Shown here: piece by piece, positions 13,378 through 22,448 of the stretch
Layout of the letters: every line of letters starts with the position of its first letter
Position numbering within the stretch: the stretch's first letter is position 1
Assembly: GCA_964566965.1 (NCBI GenBank)
Contig: CAZMKO010000002.1
Span: 9,269 to 73,268, forward strand
Source of the DNA: Oleiagrimonas sp964566965
Lineage (GTDB): Bacteria > Pseudomonadota > Gammaproteobacteria > Xanthomonadales > Rhodanobacteraceae
DNA length: 64,000 bases
Reading direction: 5' to 3'
Notes under the pieces: generated by a model
What the model saw: only the letters and a program-made list of their open reading frames with translations
Told to the model about the DNA's origin: nothing
Databases searched by the model: none
Program-made: the position numbers and the translations under genes

Positions 13378-13437
13378 CCGGCCCTGTTGGCGATTGCGCG
13401 ATGATGCGCATAACCTGACAATCGCCAGCAGGGCTGG
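13378..13437. repeat. Long imperfect stem-loop between recJ and the SpoIIAA-like gene
   Basis: The arms 13378-13396 and 13419-13437 match at 17 of 19 positions as an inverted repeat (core GGCGATTG / CAATCGCC) around a 22-base loop. There is no T-run, so it is not a typical terminator. It may be a recJ 3' stabiliser, an attenuator, or a diverged small inverted-repeat element. Confidence 0.6.
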
Positions 13438-13472
13438 CCTCTGCCAGAAAACGTTTCGAACGGAGTACGCGC

Positions 13473-13850
13473 ATGATCGAGCAAATCAAGGGCATGCCCA
13501 CCGGCACACTGGGTTTTCGTGCCAGCGGAAAGGTCACGGCCGAGGACTACGAGAGCGTGCTGGTGCCGGATGTCGAAGCGGTATTCGCGCTCAATCACAA
13601 GTTGCGCTTGTTGTACCAGCTGGGCCCGGACTTCGACGGCTTCGAGCTGGGCGCGATGTGGGACGACGCCAAGCTCGGCCTGCGTCATCTCAGTGGCTGG
13701 GACCGCGTGGCCGTGGTTACCGATGTCGGCTGGGTGCGTGCCATGGTATCGGCGGCCGGGTTCATGGCACCGGCCATGGTCGAGCTGTTTCACGACAGCG
13801 AGTTCGATGCGGCCATGGCATGGATCGACCGGCCCGACGACGGGGACTGA
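13473..13850 (+). CDS. SpoIIAA-like STAS/SEC14-type small protein
   Basis: The 125-aa protein matches the SpoIIAA-like family (PF11964): MIEQIKGMPTGTLGFRASG, then the alpha/beta pattern with ELGAMWDDAKLGLRHLSGW and a central VAVVTDVGWVRAM strand-helix. Proteins of this family fold like STAS anti-anti-sigma factors, but most lack the phosphorylatable Ser in context and have no assigned partner. No sigma or anti-sigma gene is nearby. It lies between recJ and prfB as a stand-alone gene with an AACGGAG ribosome-binding site before ATG 13473. Confidence 0.8.
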   Translation: MIEQIKGMPTGTLGFRASGKVTAEDYESVLVPDVEAVFALNHKLRLLYQLGPDFDGFELGAMWDDAKLGLRHLSGWDRVAVVTDVGWVRAMVSAAGFMAPAMVELFHDSEFDAAMAWIDRPDDGD

Positions 13851-13906
13851 CGGTACTGCCATGCATTTGGTAAAATGCGCGGTCTTTGTGCGGGACATAC
13901 ATCACC

Positions 13907-15032
13907 ATGATCGAGACCAATCCGATCCATGCGCAGATCTCGGAGCTTGCCTCCCGGGTCGACGCGCTTAGGGGGTTTCTTTGACTACCCTGCCAAGCAG
14001 GAACGGTTGGAGGAAGTTACCCGCGAACTGGAAAACCCCGACGTCTGGAATCACCCCGAACGCGCCCAGGAACTGGGCCGCGAGCGGGCCCGGCTGGATA
14101 CTTTCGTCAGTGGTATTAGTCGCCTGACCAGCGGTCTTGCCGACGCCGGCGAGTTGCTGGACATGGCCGGTGCCGATGGCGACGATGACACCATCCAGTC
14201 GGTCATCGACGATGTCGCCCAGTTGCAGGCCGAGGTCGAGAAGCTGGAGTTCCAGCGCATGTTCACCGGCGAGATGGACAGCGGCAACGCGTTCGTCGAC
14301 ATCCAGGCCGGCGCCGGTGGCACCGAGGCCCAGGACTGGGCCGAGATGCTGCTGCGGATGTACCTGCGCTGGTGCGAACACCGGGGCTGGAAGACCGAGC
14401 TGCTGGAAGCCTCCGGCGGCGAGGTGGCCGGCATCAAATCCGCCACCTTCCGGGTCGAGGGCGATTACGCCTACGGCTGGTTGAAGACCGAAATCGGCGT
14501 GCACCGGCTGGTGCGCAAGAGTCCGTTCGACTCCGACAACCGTCGCCACACCAGTTTCACGTCGGTGTTCGTCTCCCCCGAGGTCGACGACAATATCGAG
14601 ATCGAAATCAATCCGGCCGACATCAAGATGGACGTCTATCGTTCCTCCGGTGCCGGTGGCCAGCATGTCAACAAGACCGAATCCGCCGTGCGTCTGCATC
14701 ACGGACCGTCCGGCGTGGTGGTGGCCTGCCAGACCGAGCGCAGCCAGCATGCCAACCGCGATCGCGCCATGAAGATGCTGCAGGCCAAGCTGTACGAACT
14801 GGAAGTGCAAAAACGCAACGCCGAGAAGGACAAGGTCGAAGCCACCAAGTCCGACATCGGCTGGGGCAGCCAGATCCGCAACTACGTGCTCGACCAGAGC
14901 CGCATCAAGGATCTGCGCACCGGCATCGAGCGCTCGGACACCCAGAAGGTACTCGATGGCGACCTCGACGGATTCATGGAAGCCGCGCTGAAATCCGGTC
15001 TGGAGGCCGGTGCCAAGCGTGTCGACGCCTGA
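13907..15032 (+). CDS. prfB: Peptide chain release factor 2 (programmed +1 frameshift)
   Basis: RF2 ends translation at UGA and UAA. The gene starts at ATG 13907 (MIETNPIHAQISELA) and meets an in-frame TGA at 13982-13984. The body continues in the +1 frame from GAC 13983 to 15032, giving about 374 residues. The domain-2 tripeptide SPF, which reads stop codons, is in RKSPFDSDNRRHTSF. The catalytic GGQ loop is in SSGAGGQHVNKTESAVR. Without the frameshift only a 25-residue peptide would be made. RF2 level thus controls its own synthesis, as established for the family. lysS follows in the same direction, the usual arrangement. Confidence 0.97.
13967..13985 (+). promoter_or_regulatory. prfB autoregulatory +1 frameshift site
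   Basis: The sequence CTT AGG GGG TTT CTT TGA C contains the internal Shine-Dalgarno-like AGGGGG, the slippery CTT and the poorly read TGA followed by C. These are the three elements known to drive +1 slippage at RF2 genes. Confidence 0.95.
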
Positions 15033-15121
15033 CATCGCTAAATTTTTGCCTGACGACGCCATGACGCGTCCTTCGCGCGGCGGCATTCATGCCGTCCGGT
15101 TTGCATTGAGGATTCATCCCG

Positions 15122-16630
15122 ATGAGTGACATCGACATCCGTTCCGACGACGAAAACAAGCTGATCGCGGAGCGGCGCGAAAAACTGAATGCGTGGCGCG
15201 AGCACGGCGGAGCGTTCCGCAACGATTTTCGCCCCGATGCGTTCAACGGCGATCTGCAGGCCGACATGGACGGACTGGACGCCGAAGCGGTGGAAGCCGA
15301 GGCACGCACCGTCAAGGTCGCCGGCCGCATCGTGCTCAAACGCGTGCAAGGCAAGGTCAGCTTCGTGCAGCTGCAGGACATGACCGGTCGCATTCAGCTG
15401 TTTGTGCGCAAGCAGGAGCTGGGCGACGAGGCCTACGATGTGTTCCGGACCTGGGATGTGGGCGACATTGTCGGCGCGGAGGGTACGCTGATGCGCACCC
15501 GTACCGGCGAACTGTCGGTGCGCGTCGCCGGCCTGCATCTTCTCACCAAGTCGTTGCGTCCGTTGCCGGACAAGTTCCACGGCCTGGCCGATGTGGAGCG
15601 TCGCTACCGGCAGCGTTATGTGGATCTCATTGTCACCGCCGAGGCGCGCGAAGCATTCATGCTGCGTTCGCGGGCGATCGGCCGCATGCGTCAGTGGTTG
15701 GAGGCGCCGCCGCGACGTTTCATGGAAGTCGAAACGCCGATGATGCACGTCATCCCCGGCGGTGCCACCGCGCGTCCGTTCGTCACCCATCACAACGCGC
15801 TGGACATCGACCTGTACTTGCGCGTGGCGCCCGAATTGTATTTGAAGCGTCTGGTGGTGGGCGGCTTCGAGCGCATCTACGAAATCAACCGCAACTTCCG
15901 CAACGAGGGCGTGTCGACGCGGCACAATCCCGAATTCACCATGCTGGAGTTGTACCAGGCCTACGCCACGTACCATGACATCATGGACCTCACGGAGGGC
16001 ATGATCCGGGACGTAGCGGCCCATGTGGTTGACCGGACCGATCTCGAGTGGGAGGGCAGCCGCATCGATGTCGGCGCGCCGTTCCGGCGCTGGCCGATGG
16101 AAGACGCGGTGCTGGAGCACAACCCGGAGATCACGCGTGCCGAATTGCGCGACCGTGCCGCGATGGCCGCACATGCCGAGCGGCTCGGTGTCGCGGTGAA
16201 GCCGTCGATGGGCTGGGGCAAGCTGCTGCTGGAAATCTTCGAGGAGACGGTGGAAGGCAAGCTGGTGCAGCCGACCTTCATCACTCAGCATCCGCTGGAG
16301 GTGTCGCCGCTGGCCCGGCGCAACGACGACGATCCGGAGATGACCGACCGCTTCGAGTTGTTCATCAACGGCAAGGAAATCGCCAACGGCTTCTCCGAGC
16401 TGAACGACCCGGAGGACCAGGCCGCGCGCTTCCGGGCCCAGGTCGAGGCCAAGGATTCGGGCGACGACGAGGCCATGCATTACGACGCCGACTACATCAC
16501 CGCGCTGGAAGTGGGCCTGCCGCCCACCGGCGGCCTGGGCGTCGGCATCGACCGCCTGGTGATGCTGTTGGCCAATGCCTCGTCCATCCGCGACGTGCTG
16601 CTGTTCCCCTACATGCGTCCGCAAGTCTGA
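15122..16630 (+). CDS. lysS: Lysyl-tRNA synthetase, class II
   Basis: Charges tRNA-Lys. The 502-aa protein has an N-terminal OB-fold anticodon-binding domain (about residues 60-150, with VKVAGRIVLKRVQGKVSFVQ) and a class II catalytic core. Motif 2 is FERIYEINRNFRNEGVSTRH, with NPEFTMLELYQAY behind it. Motif 3 is GLGVGIDRLVMLL near the C terminus. ATG 15122 follows a GAGGATT ribosome-binding site. It lies 89 bp after prfB. Confidence 0.97.
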   Translation: MSDIDIRSDDENKLIAERREKLNAWREHGGAFRNDFRPDAFNGDLQADMDGLDAEAVEAEARTVKVAGRIVLKRVQGKVSFVQLQDMTGRIQLFVRKQELGDEAYDVFRTWDVGDIVGAEGTLMRTRTGELSVRVAGLHLLTKSLRPLPDKFHGLADVERRYRQRYVDLIVTAEAREAFMLRSRAIGRMRQWLEAPPRRFMEVETPMMHVIPGGATARPFVTHHNALDIDLYLRVAPELYLKRLVVGGFERIYEINRNFRNEGVSTRHNPEFTMLELYQAYATYHDIMDLTEGMIRDVAAHVVDRTDLEWEGSRIDVGAPFRRWPMEDAVLEHNPEITRAELRDRAAMAAHAERLGVAVKPSMGWGKLLLEIFEETVEGKLVQPTFITQHPLEVSPLARRNDDDPEMTDRFELFINGKEIANGFSELNDPEDQAARFRAQVEAKDSGDDEAMHYDADYITALEVGLPPTGGLGVGIDRLVMLLANASSIRDVLLFPYMRPQV

Positions 16631-16751
16631 ACCGACGATCGGCTGCGGCTGGCATCGACGCATCACGGCGCGCCATACTGGGCGTGCCCCGCCGGTTTTG
16701 CGGCGGAGCAGGGCGCGTCGCCCGTCCACGGGATTGACCCGGAGGCATGCC

Positions 16752-17606
16752 ATGTCCCAGTTGCTCGCCTGCATCGACGATTCGCGCTATACGCGGAGCG
16801 TGCTTGACCACGCCGCCTGGGCCGCGTCGCGCACCGGGGCCACGGTGGAGCTGCTGCACGTGCTGGAGCGGCATCCCGAGCGTGCCAGTGTCACCGACTT
16901 CAGCGGTGCCATCGGCATGGATGCGGGCGGCGCCCTGCTGACCCAGCTCGCGGCACTCGACGAGGAGCGCGGCAAGCTCGCCGCGCAGCAGGGTGAATCG
17001 TTGCTGGATGCCGCGGTGGCGCATCTGCACGAGCGGGGCGTGGCGCCGGTGCAGGCGCATCTGCGACACGGCACGTTGGTGGATGTGCTGGATGATGCCC
17101 GTTTCGACAGCGACCTGCTGGTGATGGGCAAGCGCGGCGAGGCGGCCGATTTCGCACGCATGCACCTGGGCTCCAGCCTGGAGCGCGTGTTGCGCGCCTC
17201 GGACCGGCCGGTGCTGGTGGCCTCACGTGCCTGGCATCCGCCTCGGCGCGTGCTGGTTGCGTTCGACGATAGCCCCGGTGCGGTCAAGGCGGCCGCGCTT
17301 GCTGCCGATCACGCGTTGCTGGCGGGGTTGGAATGCCACGTGGTGATGGCCGCCGCCGACGGTGCCGATACCGGGCCGGCGCTGGCTCGCGCGCGTGAAC
17401 CGCTCCAGCGCGCCGGCATGGATTGCACCGTGGCGGCGGTGGTCGGCGATCCGGCCGACGCGTTGCCGGCATACGCCGATGCCCATGATGTCGATCTTCT
17501 GGTCATGGGGGCTTACGGGCGCTCGCGCGTGCGCGAACTGCTTCTGGGAAGCACCACCGCCACCTTGCTCAGGCGTTGTCTGTTGCCGGTACTGGTGGTG
17601 CGCTGA
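16752..17606 (+). CDS. Tandem universal stress protein
   Basis: The 284-aa protein has two UspA domains: residues 1-150 start MSQLLACIDDSRYTRSVL, and residues 160-284 start RRVLVAFDDSPGAVKAA. Each half ends with a glycine-rich nucleotide-binding-like stretch (MGKRGEAADFARMHLGSSLERV and MGAYGRSRVRELLLGSTT). The second keeps the GxxGRSRxxxLLxGSTT pattern of ATP-binding members, while the first is diverged. Such proteins support survival under stress through unknown partners. ATG 16752 follows GGAGG at 16741. A bidirectional terminator follows the gene. Confidence 0.88.
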   Translation: MSQLLACIDDSRYTRSVLDHAAWAASRTGATVELLHVLERHPERASVTDFSGAIGMDAGGALLTQLAALDEERGKLAAQQGESLLDAAVAHLHERGVAPVQAHLRHGTLVDVLDDARFDSDLLVMGKRGEAADFARMHLGSSLERVLRASDRPVLVASRAWHPPRRVLVAFDDSPGAVKAAALAADHALLAGLECHVVMAAADGADTGPALARAREPLQRAGMDCTVAAVVGDPADALPAYADAHDVDLLVMGAYGRSRVRELLLGSTTATLLRRCLLPVLVVR

Positions 17607-17612
17607 GGGCGT

Positions 17613-17664
17613 GTGAAAAAATCACCCGCCGCAGCGACAGTGCCGCTGCGGTCGAATTTTTCAC
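17613..17664. terminator. Bidirectional terminator between convergent genes
   Basis: The stem CCGCAGCG / CGCTGCGG (17629-17636 and 17644-17651) is framed by GTGAAAAAA on the left and TTTTTCAC on the right, so both strands read a hairpin followed by T residues. It separates the universal stress protein gene from the convergent aminotransferase gene. Confidence 0.85.
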
Positions 17665-17683
17665 AAGTTCCGCACGTCGGCCA

Positions 17684-18874
17684 TCACGTCACCACGTCGG
17701 CGATGGCCTTGCAGACGTAGTCCAGGTTGTTCTCGTTGAGGCCGGCAATGTTGATGCGTCCGGACGTCACCATGTAGATGCTGTAGTCGTCGCGCAGCCG
17801 GTCCACCTGGGCCGGCGTCAGACCGGTGTAGGAAAACATGCCGCGCTGGCGCAGGACAAACCCGAAGCGATCGTCCAGTCCGTACGGTTTGAGGCCCTCG
17901 ACCAGCTGTCGGCGCAACGCGGCGATGCGTTCGCGCATGTCGTCCAGCTCTTCGCGCCAACGCGCGGTCAGCTCCGGCGAAGTGAAGATGGTGGCCACCA
18001 CGGCACTGCCGTGAGCTGGCGGGTTGGAATAGTTTTCGCGGGCGGTCACGGCCAGCTGCGAGCGCACGTTGGCCATTTCGTCGGCGTTGCGGGCCACGGC
18101 GATGAACGTACCGACGCGCTCGCGGTACAGGCCGAAATTCTTGGAGCACGACTGCGTGATCAGCATCTCGTCGAGGTTGTCGGCCAGCAGGCGCACGCCG
18201 TAGGCGTCCTCGTCCAGCCCGTCGCCGAAACCCTGGTACGCGAAATCCACCAGCGGCAACAGGTGGCGCTCACGCACCACGTCCAGGATGCGGTGCCATT
18301 GCTCGCGGTCCGGGTCGAAGCCGCTGGGATTGTGGCAGCAGGCATGCAGCAGCAGGATGTCGCCCTCCGGAATCGCCTGCAGCCCGGCCATCATGGCCTC
18401 GAAGTCGAAGGTGTTGTCGGCGTCGACGTAGGGATAACGCTGGATCCCGATGCCGGCGTGTCCGAACACGCCCAGATGGTTGGGCCAAGTCGGGGTCGGC
18501 AGCCAGATCGATTTGCCGGGAAGCTGGGCCGCGATGAAATCCGCGGCCAGGCGCAGCGCGCCGGTGCCGCCCGGCGACTGCGTAGCGCTGGCGCGGCGCT
18601 CGGCCAGCACCTGACTGTCCTCGCCGAATACGGTCTTGAGGATCAGTTCGCCATAGGCCGGATCGCCATGCGAGCCAATGTACGACTTGGTCTGTTCGGT
18701 GTCGACCAGGATCTGCTCGGCGGATTTGACCGCGCGCATGATCGGCGTGTTGCCATGGATGTCGCGGTAGACGCCCACGCCCAGGTCCACCTTGTTCGGG
18801 TTGGGATCGTCCTTCAGTTGCTGGATGAGGCCAAGAATGGCATCGCCGGGAACACGCTTGATCGATTCGAACAT
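17684..18874 (-). CDS. Aspartate/aromatic aminotransferase, class I
   Basis: PLP-dependent transaminase of the AspC/TyrB group, interconverting aspartate or aromatic amino acids with their 2-oxo acids. The 396-aa protein shows the N-terminal KVDLGVGVYRD, PTWPNH, CCHNPSGFDP and the PLP-lysine motif SCSKNFGLYRERVG. The C-terminal Arg is in TSGRINIAGLN. ATG 18874 gives MFESIKRVPGDAILGL, the family N terminus; an in-frame upstream extension of 64 codons has no conserved residues. Sequence alone does not decide between AspC and TyrB. It is monocistronic and convergent with the stress protein gene. Confidence 0.93.
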   Translation of the reverse strand: MFESIKRVPGDAILGLIQQLKDDPNPNKVDLGVGVYRDIHGNTPIMRAVKSAEQILVDTEQTKSYIGSHGDPAYGELILKTVFGEDSQVLAERRASATQSPGGTGALRLAADFIAAQLPGKSIWLPTPTWPNHLGVFGHAGIGIQRYPYVDADNTFDFEAMMAGLQAIPEGDILLLHACCHNPSGFDPDREQWHRILDVVRERHLLPLVDFAYQGFGDGLDEDAYGVRLLADNLDEMLITQSCSKNFGLYRERVGTFIAVARNADEMANVRSQLAVTARENYSNPPAHGSAVVATIFTSPELTARWREELDDMRERIAALRRQLVEGLKPYGLDDRFGFVLRQRGMFSYTGLTPAQVDRLRDDYSIYMVTSGRINIAGLNENNLDYVCKAIADVVT

Positions 18875-19193
18875 GGTCTCTCTACTCGGTATCGGTGTGG
18901 CGCATCGCAGGGGCCGGCAAGCGGCCACCGGCACCGCGCCGGGGTGGATCGGGGTTCGGGTGCCAACCCTTCGCGCGGCAGGCATGCCTGCATGGTCGAG
19001 ACCGCCGTCGCCTCGTTGCCGCCGCGGTATCCGCGGTCCGATGAAGCGCCGAATGCCTGTGTCCACGCAGTCACGTTCGTGCCGCGGCGACGAAATGCCT
19101 AGTGTAGTCGTTGCGGCGCGGGGAGGGGGCCGTGGCGTTATGGTTTTTGCGGCGCTCGCAGCCGTTGGAGGGTGTTTCCACCTGCTCTCGGCG

Positions 19194-19889
19194 TCAGTTG
19201 TCCTTGACGCCCCGGGTTGCCGCCTGGCCCACCAGCCGTGAGACCACCAACGCCAGATACATCACGCCGCTGAACATCTCCAGGTCGCCGATGGCCCGGG
19301 AGGCGGCGGTCAGCGGCACCACGGTGCCGATACCGGTGTTGGTGAACAGCGCAAAGCTGAGGAACATCAGTTCGCTCCAGCTGCGCGGGTCGCCGGCCTC
19401 GCCGGCACCCAGGAAAGCCGTGGGCTGCAGCAGCTGGCACAACATCAGCACTTCGGCAAAGGCCCAGACGATCAGGGTGAACGTCGCCGCCGCCGCGAAC
19501 AGTTCGTCGCGGGTGGTGCGCCGGTCGGCCAGGATGTAGCCGATCATGCAGCGCGCGGTATAGAAATACAGCAGTGCCTCGAGTCCGGCCTGCCAGGATT
19601 TCAGGTCGTGGTCGCCGGTGGCCAGCCATGCCACGTTGAAGCCGACGGCCAGCAGTGCCAGGGTGGCAACATACCCCACCTTGCCTCTGACGTGACGTAC
19701 CAGCCGCAACACCATGACCATCACCAGTGCGCCGACCACGCTCAGCAGTCCGCGTCCGGCGGTGGTGTTGGCCGTTGCCGGATACAGCACGATCTCCAGC
19801 AGCTGCACCAGCAGCAGTGTGGCGGACGGGTGCGTGCGCAGGATCTCCGGAACGAAGCGGCGCAGGGAGCGGGAGGGTGTATCGGCCAT
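19194..19889 (-). CDS. Two-pore-helix ion channel-like membrane protein
   Basis: The 231-aa protein has about five or six hydrophobic segments. The C-terminal part has the helix, pore loop, helix order of the Ion_trans_2 family: LIVWAFAEVLMLCQLL, then LSFALFTNTGIGTVVPLT, then a final helix (GDLEMFSGVMYLALVVSRLV). The loop keeps the T-x-G-x-G-T layout of potassium channel filters, but has Ile where GYG channels have Tyr (TGIGTV), so selectivity may differ. No cytosolic RCK or cyclic-nucleotide domain is present. Divergent from the following phosphatase gene. Confidence 0.78.
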   Translation of the reverse strand: MADTPSRSLRRFVPEILRTHPSATLLLVQLLEIVLYPATANTTAGRGLLSVVGALVMVMVLRLVRHVRGKVGYVATLALLAVGFNVAWLATGDHDLKSWQAGLEALLYFYTARCMIGYILADRRTTRDELFAAAATFTLIVWAFAEVLMLCQLLQPTAFLGAGEAGDPRSWSELMFLSFALFTNTGIGTVVPLTAASRAIGDLEMFSGVMYLALVVSRLVGQAATRGVKDN

Positions 19890-19970
19890 GACGGTTGCCG
19901 CGGCAAGGGACGGTGTCGATAAACTACCGGACGAACATGCCGGTTACCAAACCCGAGCGAGGTGTCGATC

Positions 19971-20813
19971 ATGGGTCTCAAACGCTTTTTCCTGTGCATG
20001 GCCGTGGCCTGTGCGCCGTGGACGATGGCTCAGGCCTTCCCGCCCCCGGCCGGGACGGTGCCGGCAACGTTGGCCGGACACGTGCCGAACCTGGCGCGAC
20101 CGGCCGATGACCTGTTCACCGGTGGCCAACCGGATGCCGCGGCCTGGGCGCTGCTCGAAGCACGGGGCGTGACCACGGTCATCAATCTGCGCAGCGATCA
20201 GGAAATGGCCGGCAGTGATGAGGCGGCGCAGGTGCGAGCCGCCGGCATGCGTTACGTGCACATTCCCGTGGCCGGCGCCGCCGACGTGGATCGTGCCCAT
20301 GCCGCGCGTCTGCGTGCCGCGATGGCGGCGGCGTCGGGCAAGGTGCTGGTGCACTGCGCCTCCGGCAATCGCGCCGGCGCCTTGCTGGCCATCGATGCCG
20401 CCGACCGGCGCGGTCTGGATGCTGCGCAAGCCATCGCCTGGGGCCGGAAGGCCGGGTTGAGCAGTCTGCAGCCGCGCGTGCGCGAGGTGCTGGCGACTCC
20501 GGCACCACCCAAGACGCTGGCCGAATGCACTGCCGAGCACTTGCGTGATGACGTCACCCCCACCCATATGCGCGAACCCTGGCCCCGTGCCGACGCGTTG
20601 CCGCCGGCGTTGCAGCGTGCCGATGGCATCCGGATCGCCGATGAGCAGGGCGTTGCTGATGGTTACCGGTATACGCTGTATGTCGACGACACCACACGGC
20701 AAGCCTACGTGGTTCAGCAGGGAGGCATCACGGGTGCCCGGAACGTGTTCGGGCCATTGCCGGCCACGCCGTGCGAGACGGGGCCGGCAGCGTCGGCATC
20801 GACGTCGCCATGA
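19971..20813 (+). CDS. Secreted PTP/DSP-like phosphatase with an extra C-terminal domain
   Basis: The 280-aa protein has a Sec signal peptide (MGLKRFFLCMAVACAPWTMA, then QAF). Residues about 30-160 form a dual-specificity phosphatase-like domain: FTGGQPDAAAWALLEARGVT resembles the DUF442 start. The P-loop is VLVHCASGNRAGAL, with Cys and Arg spaced as HCxxGxxR. Residues about 185-280 (ECTAEHLRDDVTPTHMREPW onward) form a second region I do not recognise, with an NVFGPLP end. ATG 19971 has GAGG ten bases upstream. The substrate is unknown; export suggests a periplasmic phosphoester or a non-protein target. Confidence 0.78.
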   Translation: MGLKRFFLCMAVACAPWTMAQAFPPPAGTVPATLAGHVPNLARPADDLFTGGQPDAAAWALLEARGVTTVINLRSDQEMAGSDEAAQVRAAGMRYVHIPVAGAADVDRAHAARLRAAMAAASGKVLVHCASGNRAGALLAIDAADRRGLDAAQAIAWGRKAGLSSLQPRVREVLATPAPPKTLAECTAEHLRDDVTPTHMREPWPRADALPPALQRADGIRIADEQGVADGYRYTLYVDDTTRQAYVVQQGGITGARNVFGPLPATPCETGPAASASTSP

Positions 20814-20837
20814 CCCGGTGGCGCGACACCGCCTTGG

Positions 20838-21827
20838 TCACGTCCCGGCGTCGATCAGGCCGGCCACGATTTCGTGGGAACGCAGCCGAGCGGCGTGGTC
20901 GAACATGTTGCTGGTGACAATCAGCTCATCCGGTGCGGTGTTGTCCACGAAGCGGGTAATCGCGTCGGCCACCGTGTCCGGGTCGCCGATGGCCGTGCAT
21001 GACAACACCTGGTCGAGCATCCGGCGAGCCTGGGACGGCAACGATTCCATGTAGCCGTCCACCGGTGGTGGCAGGCGGCCCGGGTGCCCGGAACGCAGGT
21101 TGACGAACGACTGTTGCCATGAGCTGGCCAGATAGTTGGCCTCGGCGTCGGTGTTGGCGGCGAACACGTTGTAACCGAGCATCACGTACGGCTCGGCCAG
21201 ATGCCGGGAGGGCCGGAATTGCGAGCGGTATACCGCGATGGCATCCATCATCTGCGCCGGCGCGAAATGCGACGCGAAGGCGTACGGGCGCCCCAGCGCC
21301 GCCGCCAGTTGGGCACCGAACAGGCTGGATCCGAGAATCCAGATCGGCACATCCAGTCCGTCGCCCGGCACCGCACGGATGCGTCCGGTGCCTTCGAAAT
21401 AACCGGCAAGTTCCTGCACATCGCGCGGAAAGGCATCCGGATCCGAGGCGAGGTTGCGGCGCAGCGCCCAGGCTGTCGCCTGATCGGAACCCGGTGCACG
21501 GCCCAGGCCCAGGTCGATACGCCCCGGATACATGGCTTCCAGGGTGCCGAACTGCTCGGCGATCACCAAAGGCGAATGATTCGGCAGCATCACGCCCCCG
21601 GCTCCTACGCGGATGCGCGAGGTGGCGCTTGCCACGTGGCCGATCAATACCGACGTGGCGGCACTGGCGATGCCCGTCATGCCATGGTGTTCGGCCATCC
21701 AGAAGCGACGGAAACCCCAGCTTTCGGCGTGTCGGGCCAGATCCACGCTGTTGGCGATGGATACGGCGGCGGTTCCGGCTTCGTTGATGGGGCACAGGTC
21801 CAGAACGGAAATCGGGATATGGATCAT
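20838..21827 (-). CDS. LLM-class flavin-dependent oxidoreductase (luciferase-like)
   Basis: The 329-aa protein has the bacterial luciferase-like TIM barrel: IPISVLDLCPINEAGTA at the start, GFRRFWMAEHHGMTGIA, then RIRVGAGGVMLPNHSPLVIA and the GRIDLGLGRAPGSD motif. These match the YhbW/MsnO8 subgroup, which uses FMN or F420-like cofactors in oxygenation of unknown substrates. ATG 21827 starts MIHIPISVLDLC; a longer in-frame start adds 26 residues without family similarity and is not used. It is convergent with the phosphatase gene. Confidence 0.88.
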   Translation of the reverse strand: MIHIPISVLDLCPINEAGTAAVSIANSVDLARHAESWGFRRFWMAEHHGMTGIASAATSVLIGHVASATSRIRVGAGGVMLPNHSPLVIAEQFGTLEAMYPGRIDLGLGRAPGSDQATAWALRRNLASDPDAFPRDVQELAGYFEGTGRIRAVPGDGLDVPIWILGSSLFGAQLAAALGRPYAFASHFAPAQMMDAIAVYRSQFRPSRHLAEPYVMLGYNVFAANTDAEANYLASSWQQSFVNLRSGHPGRLPPPVDGYMESLPSQARRMLDQVLSCTAIGDPDTVADAITRFVDNTAPDELIVTSNMFDHAARLRSHEIVAGLIDAGT

Positions 21828-21982
21828 GGAGGAGGTTTTGGCGGTGGACAGTACCGGATATCGAGGCAACCGGCGGCATCTCAACCCGTCCAGGCCAAAC
21901 ACCACCGTGAATGTTGCGGATCTGTCACCGCGGCGCCGCGACCTCCGTTGTGGCCGCCCTGACGGGAGGCTTGTCGTACCTG

Positions 21983-22153
21983 TCAGCCAGTGCGCGCGCC
22001 CAGCCAGAGCGCCGACAGCGCGGCACGGCTGCCGACTTTGAATCGCCGTTTGGCTTCCTTGAGGTTGTCCTCAACTTGCGGTGTCATGCGCAGATGCACC
22101 GAATGACGAGGTCGCCAGCCTTGCGCGGGGTCGCTCTTTTTTCGCTCCGACAT
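21983..22153 (-). CDS. Possible small basic protein (hypothetical)
   Basis: A 56-codon frame starting MSERKKSDPAQGW, with the stretch HSVHLRMTPQVEDNLKEAKR resembling a ribbon-helix-helix strand and helix. GC at third positions is fairly high, which supports coding, but the overlapping frames are also open and no family is recognised. A longer in-frame start at 22249 exists. Confidence 0.3.
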   Translation of the reverse strand: MSERKKSDPAQGWRPRHSVHLRMTPQVEDNLKEAKRRFKVGSRAALSALWLGARTG

Positions 22154-22211
22154 GCGTACCGCCACGAGAGCGGTCGCCGCGCCCACGCTTGCCAACGGAC
22201 GTGATGGGTCC

Positions 22212-22448
22212 ATGCAAATCGCCGTGTCGGGTTGGTTGTGCGCGGACATGTTCGATTTGCCTCGTGCGGTGATTCGGCTGGGAGCGACGTGGTTGCCCCC
22301 TGAAAAGGGGATGGTTGATGCACGCCGGGCCGGGTACGGTGTCGCCGTTGATGACGAATTGATCCGCCGTGCACACCGGCAGGGCCTGATCCAGGGCCGT
22401 CGTGACCGGTACCTGCATTACCGGCGCATGCACAAGCGGTCACGGTAA
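22212..22448 (+). CDS. Possible small protein (hypothetical)
   Basis: A 78-codon frame (MQIAVSGWLCADMFDLPRAV), divergent from the preceding candidate. It has moderate third-position GC and an Arg-rich C terminus. No domain or ribosome-binding site is clear. The region 21828-22640 otherwise shows no convincing gene. Confidence 0.25.
   Translation: MQIAVSGWLCADMFDLPRAVIRLGATWLPPEKGMVDARRAGYGVAVDDELIRRAHRQGLIQGRRDRYLHYRRMHKRSR

Noticed and set aside
13907..15032. prfB read as a frameshifted pseudogene
   Set aside because: The shift site has the AGGGGG, CTT and TGA elements of programmed recoding, and the downstream frame is intact with SPF and GGQ.
17576..19102. + strand frame of about 500 codons opposite the aminotransferase
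   Set aside because: Antisense to a clear class I aminotransferase; composition is typical of a shadow frame.
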